A stretch of DNA of 64,000 bases from Chrysomallon squamiferum (Eukaryota > Mollusca > Gastropoda > Neomphalida > Peltospiridae): contig CM022673.1 of assembly GCA_012295275.1 (NCBI GenBank), forward strand, positions 8,811,311 through 8,875,310, in the 5' to 3' direction. Below, in pieces: positions 56,860 to 64,000 of the stretch. The notes below the pieces were generated by a model, which searched no databases, was not told where the DNA came from, and saw nothing but the letters and a program-made list of their open reading frames with translations. Positions within the stretch are counted from its first letter, which is position 1. Each line of letters opens with the position of its first letter. Both the position numbers and the translations under genes were made by a program.

Positions 56860-58800
56860 TGAAACTTGTTGCCATTAAACAAATAATTCATTTTCTTCGA
56901 TTTACGACTCTTTGCGCTATAATGCTGTCTTTCCTTTCTCTCTTTCTTTATTTAACAGCACACGAGCAGAAAGTTCTGCGTATCCTGTGTAGAGGTTTTA
57001 TCCAAAGAAAATATTTATTTTGTTATTTATAAAGAAATATTTTTTTAAATTATTTTTGACACGATTTTTTGAAAACCGTTTTCAAGATTGAATGTTAGTG
57101 TGATGCAAGCAGAGAAAATTACTTTAAGTGTGTAAAGATCGTTTGAAAAGTAATAATTACAAGAAGTATTATGAAATTGTGTGTCATTAATTCAAAAGGG
57201 AAAAAAAAAAACCAATCCAAATAGAATAAATCTTAAACAGAATGTTTTATTATGTTGTCAAAAGAAATGGATTTCTAAAAAATATATTTTTTTTCTCCGT
57301 TTAATACGATTTAATTCACTATGAATACTGTTGATGTTTTACACGGAAGCAGAAGTTTCACAGAATATGTTTTTAACATATATATATTTTTATCTAAAGT
57401 TTCCTTTGTTGTTGTTGTTATTATCATCACGATCATCATCATCATCATAATCATTACCATTAACATGATTATTATTTTTTATTAATTGTTTTTGTCGAAA
57501 TGCATTCCTTTTTGCAAACTGATCCCAAAGAAAATTTTCGAACCTCTTTTTAAAAATCCAGGATGTGCCTTGCTTTTCAAAATGGCGGACGTCAAAAAAC
57601 TTTAATTTAGTCAGCTGTGGATCATATATCTTTACTTCGTTAATGAAAACTGTAAGTACAGCGAAAAATAAACATCGTTAAAGTCAGAAATAAAAACGTA
57701 ATAATGATTATTAACGTCAAATCTACCTCTTCCCATTAAACATGGGTCGAAGGAAGGAAAAAAACAAAAAAAAAACAACGTCGTGAATTACTTTTATAAC
57801 TGTCTGATTAACGCAGATATGACCTTTAAAAACTATCATTAATTCGTTTTAAGGATTTCTCCTGACTACTAAGCTTTTTTGCTGATAATATTATCCCACT
57901 TCTAAATTATTATTATTATTATTGATAAAACATTTTTTTTTTTTTTTTTTTTAATTATTATTATCTTTTTTAATTCTGCATTCTGACGATTTTATTAACG
58001 ATATAATCGGATGTAGCTCTTTCTGATTCGTGTCGTTTTATTTTTAGCTTTTAATTTTTAAATTTCGATTTATCTGTGTCGTCTCTCAGATTTGCAAGTT
58101 CTACATTTTACTGACCGCACCTGTTGTTGCAATGAACAGAAGTAGCCCACCCTTTCTCTGACTATAAACTGAACATAAAGGTATGTTAAAACGAAACGAC
58201 TTATTGACATTTTTTTAAAAATAATTTGTTCTGTCTTACTTGCAGTTTCAGCTATAACGCGTTTACAGTTTTTGTTTCAAAATGCGACAAGAGAATAAAG
58301 TTTTAAAAAGAAAATTTAACTATGTGTATTAACAAACAAACCCAAACACATTAAAATAAACACTCACAAACATGAACACATTCACATACAAATGCATACA
58401 AACATACAGTGTATACTATCTATCTATCTATATATATATATATTTTAAAGACTATGAACTTACATTGTATTGGTACTTTTTCGACAAGAAGCTAAAATAA
58501 TTTCCTATTGTCTTGATGTTTCTGCTTCTTTCTTTCCTATATGTATATATATAAATATCGCATCATATCAACACGTGATAAATAAATAATATGATAACCA
58601 ACTGACAAGTATTTGTACCCATGCGCTTCTTTGTTATCAGATCACACCCCAGTTATAATAATATGTTTTCTTTCTCTTTTTTCTTCTTTTACTTATTTAT
58701 TTATTTTACTAAGACATTTTTTTTTTTTCCATTTTGAGAAATTGTCTACAATATTGTTTTGTTTAAATGATAAAATTATTCCAGAAAGGAATTAAACCAA
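56860..58800. other. AT-rich stretch, no gene seen
   Basis: T and A homopolymers and short CAT repeats. An AAAATGGCGGACGTCA motif at 57579 combines a YY1-type site with a CRE-like GACGTCA; it opens only a seven-codon frame. Confidence 0.5.
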
Positions 58801-59060
58801 CTCTAAAGGATCCGACACCTGTCTTTAAACATTTTGTCACAGACGTTTAAATCTAATTCCTCGCTGGATGGGTCAATTTAGCCGAAAACCGTGGCTATCC
58901 ACAGAAAAGCCAATTCTCTCGGCCGAAAGTGTTCTGCCACTCATAATTACGCTTTCTTGTTCAAAGAGACATCCTGAGAATAACCGTATCATACATTCTA
59001 ATCAATCAAGCGGGCGTGTTAACTGACATACGGAACAATGTGCAAATTATTTACATATCA
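58800..59060. promoter_or_regulatory. Complex GC-richer island
   Basis: Non-repetitive, with several CpG sites (CTCTCGGCCGAAAG, AAGCGGGCGTG). No ORF. Candidate regulatory element, by composition only. Confidence 0.25.
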
Positions 59061-59260
59061 AACGCATATAGCTGATTTTGTAGGAATAGAAAAATATTTT
59101 TGTACGAGGGTTCGATCTAATGTGGGTCTCGCAGAAATGTCGATTAAAATGTATAAGAAAACAGAACCAGCTATTTCTGGAAAATATATGTAAATAAAAT
59201 GTCTGTCTTTTTTTCTAATTGTCTTGTTTAATATATATATTTGTTTTTTTTCGGCCGATT

Positions 59261-59274
59261 CTTCTTCTTCTTCT

Positions 59275-59359
<85 letters not shown>
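59261..59359. repeat. (CTT)n(CT)n microsatellite
   Basis: CTT 59261-59279 then CT to 59359. Confidence 0.95.
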
Positions 59360-59365
<6 letters not shown>

Positions 59366-59419
59366 TGTGTATCTATCGTGTCTCTAGCAGCATTTTTCAA
59401 TATTCATAAGTGTGTATAT

Positions 59420-60410
59420 GTGTCTACGTTTATTATAAATGTATGTATGTATGTATGTATATTTCTGTTACATGTTTCTGTACAGTCCCCTTTATTTTTG
59501 CTATTTCCAATAATGTTCACTTGTTTTCCGTGAATAAATCCTCTCACGTTTTCTGCTATAGATACCAGATCAGAACGTAAACACTGGAATATCTCATTAT
59601 TTAATCACTACAATATCTGGGTCATGCTAATTAGGTTATTTTCTTATAGTTCACTAACAGCGTCTGTTATTTTCAGATGCTTATAGCTGTCACTAACGAA
59701 CTGAAATAAAAGCGTGTTTTGTTTGGAATAACAGTGTTTTTGTTTGCTTCGTAATAGATTTATCTTCTTTTTTTTTTTTTTTTTTTTTTGTTATGAAGAA
59801 AATGGCAGGGTTAAGAAAAGAGAAATGTAAGTATATTAATTTTGGAACTGTAATACAAAAGCATGAGTTTTCAAATTTATATGAATTAAATGGCTTTTTT
59901 TTTTTAAAATTATTTATTTATTTATTCATTTATTTTTATATTCATTTAAATCTCGTGAATATATTTATTTAGCTTTTTTCGACAGAAATGAAGAAATTTC
60001 TATTCGTGAAAGGTTTTTCTGTTTCAGAATTAATTTTATTTTACTAAATGCATAATATATGGGTGTGTATATTTTTTCTGAACACAATAAAGTTTTAAGT
60101 TTATATGTCTCATGCAGTTTTGTGTATACTATTATTATGATAATATTTCTTGAATATCTCAAAATATATGTAGAATCGTTTGTAAACGTTGATAAAGACA
60201 TATGTTTAAAAATTGAGAAATGTTAAAATTACATAGAAAAGTGGCATAAGTTCATATACGTTATAATATAGACATTCAGATTCATTTCTGAGCTGTTTCA
60301 TATATATACGCACACACACACATATATATATATATACACATACACACACATATGTACATGTATATGCCCTGTACACTCAATATCAGTCTTGAAGAGTTAC
60401 TACAGAGACA
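59420..60410. other. AT-rich stretch, no gene seen
   Basis: Long T tract at ~59769-59789, TATA/CACA runs at 60300-60360. No gene seen. Confidence 0.5.
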
Positions 60411-60414
60411 ACAT

Positions 60415-60577
60415 AGAACAAGTATAATAAAGTCACTATAGATTATGACAGTATTAGAACAAGTATAATAAGGTCACTATAAACTATGTCAGTATAAAAA
60501 CAAGTATAATAAGGTCACTACAGACTATGTCAATATAAAAACAAATTTAATAAGGTCACTACAGACTATGTCAGTAG
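60415..60577. repeat. 41-bp minisatellite, four copies
   Basis: Units start at 60415, 60456, 60497 and 60538; consensus core ACAAGTATAATAAGGTCACT plus ACAGACTATGTCAGTAT. A partial unit precedes. The first unit is the most diverged. Confidence 0.9.
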
Positions 60578-60579
60578 TG

Positions 60580-61900
60580 TACTGTTTCCTATGTAATGAT
60601 TTAGTTTTCAGAATGAGTGTTATGACATTTACTTTGGAGGCAAAAAGGATAAATTAAAGCACGATCATGATTCTGTGATCACAGTCAGAAGTGTTGACTG
60701 TTCATGTCTGTGCTTTTTTAAATGAATTCCATTAGACGCATGAGATGGCTCTCTTGTTTTATAACGAACACACCATACACTGAAATCTGATCCTTTGTCG
60801 ATTGTGACGTTCTGTTTTAGGATAAAATTATTTCACTTAATACGTGTGATTGGTAATGATCTATGATGACACGTGCACTGTAAAAACAACGAGAACAGCA
60901 CTAAATTATTTTTGTATCGTCAATAAATTTTCTGGATCAGTGAAACATAACTACAATTGTAGAGACTGTTCAGTATCGATGATGAAACGATTGCAGGAAT
61001 TTATTTGATTTAGATTCAAAAGGAGCTGCAGTTTTGCTGGGTTCACAAGATACAGTTGGTCTTTATAGATTAGAAATGTATTCAAAGACAGGCAGACAGA
61101 CAGACAGACACACACACACACACACACACAATGCACACACATACAACAACAAACATAAATGTATGTACATAACGCTGTTTCACTTTCGATAATCACATAT
61201 AAATCACGAAAAGTTTATTAAAGTTTCTTTTTATTTCTTTTTTTTTGTCGTTTTGTTTTTGTCTTGTAATTCTGTGTGCAATATCATTTTTATCTTTTCT
61301 TTTACACTCTTTAAACGAAATCTTCACAAGCTCCACATATCAACAAAGACAAAATAATTAAAATATTTTACTAGCTACACCTTTCATTTTCAATAATCAA
61401 AAGAAATTTTCGACATTTCTAAAAACAAAAGAAAAAGTTAAGTGAAACAATCATTACATTAGTTTGAAACTTTAGACGGAAGAACAAAAATAATTTCTTC
61501 TTCCATTTGTTTCCAGTTCTCTTGCAGGTGAAAGAGGAAACAATCGTTTGATATTTTCAGGTTATTAACGACAGTCCTGTTTAATTCCTTTTCATTTGCA
61601 TAGCTCTCGAGTGAGCTAGACTCATTTCCTAGGTCTTCAATAACCAAACAACGTCAGAAATATCCCCCGAGTTTGGTTTGATATTCTGTCAGGCAATTAT
61701 GTACTCGAGAAGGTAATGTGTTTTATATCACAGCCGTGTGGTTGTGTTAAACTGGAAGTCCTGGTTCCGCGAACAAATTGGTTGTGCACTTGTTATACTT
61801 TCAAATGATGTTTTTATTTCTGTGCCTAGAGTATAATTTAGTAGCAGTAAAGTATACTGATGATAAATATGATGGCGATGATGATGATAATAATAACAAC

Positions 61901-61935
<35 letters not shown>

Positions 61936-62100
61936 TAATAATATTGATGATGATGATGATATGCTTTATAAGTAGAGTTATTCTGATATACATAGACATT
62001 AACACATATAAAGAAGTTGAGACAGAGAAATTGTGAGAAGGAGCGAGCGAAAAATAGAGAAAACGAGAACGGCATAAAAACACGTAACGAACAATTTCGG
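60580..62100. other. AT-rich stretch, no gene seen
   Basis: (CA)n at 61106-61130 and (AAT)n at 61885-61945. ORFs in this span are short and lack family features. Confidence 0.5.
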
Positions 62101-62480
62101 GTTAAACGTCAAGGTCGAAACATCGGCGGCTAAATCGGAGAAATCAAATTTAAACACTTCTCAGACGGATTCTGTCATCAGCAAACAGCGAGACAAACAT
62201 GTTATTAATTACCGCATTTGCCAATAACTTAGCAGCCTCTCCAGCGACACTGGGTCGTGCTAAACGATTCCATCTGTGGTTAATAACGGACATGAAGCTG
62301 GTCCGAGCTCTCGGTCTGCTCGTATATCACTCGATGAAGACTGATTTGCGCTGCGGAATGCTTGCAGAGTTGAACTCCTCGTCTCGGCGAGGATTTTAAA
62401 TTACAAGCAGTTTCTGAGAGTGCCAGCCGGTTTTCGGATGATGGTTTTCTTTCTTGATTACTTCAAGTTAACTGGAGCAA
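62100..62480. promoter_or_regulatory. Complex GC-richer island
   Basis: About 380 bp of balanced, non-repetitive sequence in sharp contrast to both flanks. A 66-codon ORF (62199-62399) covers part of it but has no recognised family. Candidate conserved noncoding element or unrecognised exon. Confidence 0.3.
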
Positions 62481-62662
62481 TCATTTCGAGTTACCGGGAG
62501 TTATTTTGTTGATGATCGTATTACCATTTATGAATATTTCAGTTTTATTTTTTATTTTTATCTTTTTTTTATTTTTCTTCTGCTGCGAAACTATTTTGGG
62601 AAGTCTTTTATCTCTTTGTAAAATACATCAAATTGTGCTGTAATGTTTGAGAAATTGAATTT

Positions 62663-62940
<278 letters not shown>

Positions 62941-62949
62941 AGCTCTATC

Positions 62950-63550
62950 TTTCTCTCTCGCTCGCTCATTTAAATTCCTTTCACAAATAACTGAGCAATA
63001 AACTGACGTAATCCATTTATAAATTAAGAAAGCTAGGTGTCTAAAAATCGAAGCTAAAAATGTTAAACTTTTTTCCAGACGTCTATCTTTAGTCAAACAA
63101 CTATTATCTCTACTCGGTGGTGACATTTTGTCAAAGAAAACAACTCTCCAGAACAACAATCAGGCAACACAGACAACCAAACACACATTAAAATACGCAA
63201 ATACATAAAATGCGAAAGACAAACACACAGTGGCATACACGACAGCAAGTAAATCATTCCTAGACTTTGGCAACAGAAATCAATAAGTAAAATAAAATAA
63301 AATAAAATAAAATAAACTAATGATGATGATAATGATGATGATGATGATAATAATAACAATAATAATAATACTAAATATTAATAAATAAAGTAAAAATGGT
63401 GATAGCTGTACACTAATTTCTGTACGTTAATTCACAAATGTACAGCTTAATGTTAGCGTACATTTACATATGCATGCAGAAAGCGTAAGGCAAATATACA
63501 AACACACTGTGTAGAGAGATCTACGTTGTTATTGTATACTGGTAGCCGAG
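62950..63550. other. Mixed stretch, no gene seen
   Basis: (AAAAT)n at 63290-63316, then (GAT)n. No supported frame. Confidence 0.5.
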
Positions 63551-63790
63551 ACAGACCGGTTAATGAAGTTTTGGCCTTTGGCATCCGAGCACTTGGAACG
63601 CATTGGCGTAGGAGGACAAAGTCCAATCATGACCTCAAAAAATTCCTCAAATGCCTCTGACGAGTCTCGAACGCATTACACCATCGGACACCGAGACAAC
63701 ATTAATAAAAGTTGCTCAATAACCGAGGGAAATCATCGATTCCCACGAAGCACGCCGTTGTTTGTCTTTCGTCATTTTTTGCGAGAATCT
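63550..63790. promoter_or_regulatory. Complex GC-richer island near the right edge
   Basis: Non-repetitive block with CpG sites. An 87-codon ORF (63563-63826) crosses it without recognised family motifs. Either an unrecognised exon or a regulatory element. Confidence 0.25.
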
Positions 63791-64000
63791 AATTTTAATT
63801 TTTTTTGTTTGAAACCTGGCACCTGAATCCTAAAATATGTGTGTATGTGTGTATATATGTTTGGGTGTAAGAATGTATGTATATATGTATGTTTGTTTGC
63901 GGGTATGTTTTGGGTCTGTTTAAATATTATGTGCTAAAATAACTGGCATTTAAAAAAAAAATAAAAATAAATAAATAAAGAAACTAATAAAAAATAAAAA

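Noticed and set aside
60415-60577. CRISPR-like array
   Set aside because: Units are contiguous with no unique spacers and the window is eukaryotic; it is a minisatellite.
62199-62399. 66-residue ORF in the complexity island
   Set aside because: No recognised motif, no splice or promoter context; kept only as part of a possible regulatory island.

Overview
The window is animal nuclear DNA. It is AT-rich, has GT-AG introns, and carries very many microsatellites of types (CT)n, (ATT)n, (TATC)n, (CA)n and (TATG)n. Two kinds of gene are present: a cluster of three chitin synthases and one single-copy ER J-protein, DNAJC1. Linked chitin synthase paralogues plus this repeat style suggest a lophotrochozoan, probably a mollusc and perhaps a cephalopod. 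That assignment is inference. No bacterial, plasmid, phage or CRISPR features were seen.

Left half (1-28.2 kb), chitin synthases. Gene A (+, its 5' end off the window, exons to 6183) and gene B (+, recognised from 11060 to 17528) are tandem copies. Gene C (-, 28191 down to 18794) is an older, diverged paralogue that converges on B. I rebuilt the exons from reading frame, splice sites and alignment between the three. Homologous internal exons have the same lengths (127, 156, 492, 212 and 88 nt) and the same intron phases in every copy where the exon is present. Each protein has N-terminal membrane segments, a family 2 glycosyltransferase core (CTTMYRE, KKRWSQ, DAD, CxPGCFSL, GEDR, QRRRW), more membrane segments, the animal-type (S/T)WGTR(E/D) motif, a short basic exon and a final membrane exon. 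The enzymes would polymerise UDP-GlcNAc into chitin at the plasma membrane. The extreme 5' exons of B and C were not found. No myosin-like ORF lies upstream of B.

Centre (28.2-34 kb): a 5.8 kb divergent interval between gene C and DNAJC1. It holds microsatellites, a retroposon-like poly(A) tail, a small hairpin, an unconfirmed TATA/ATG candidate and a GC-richer island near 32.2-32.5 kb.

DNAJC1 (+, 34029-43218): ten exons and 500 codons, with signal peptide, J domain with HPD, one membrane segment, a basic cytosolic linker and two SANT domains. Its introns hold a 1.1 kb low-microsatellite block and decayed copies of the SANT2 exon end.

Right third (43.2-64 kb): no gene I can support. It is a microsatellite-rich desert with a CRE-bearing 81-bp degenerate tandem array (51.37-51.93 kb), a 130-bp MITE with pogo/Tigger-like ends (53.78-53.91 kb), a 41-bp minisatellite (60.4 kb), a tRNA-like SINE candidate (56.2 kb) and several GC-richer complex islands that could be regulatory.

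The most notable observations are the exon relics inside introns of two unrelated genes, the long Ser-rich insertion inside the chitin synthase catalytic core, the EDRW-to-EDRR change in gene B, the patchy A/B divergence, and the CRE array.
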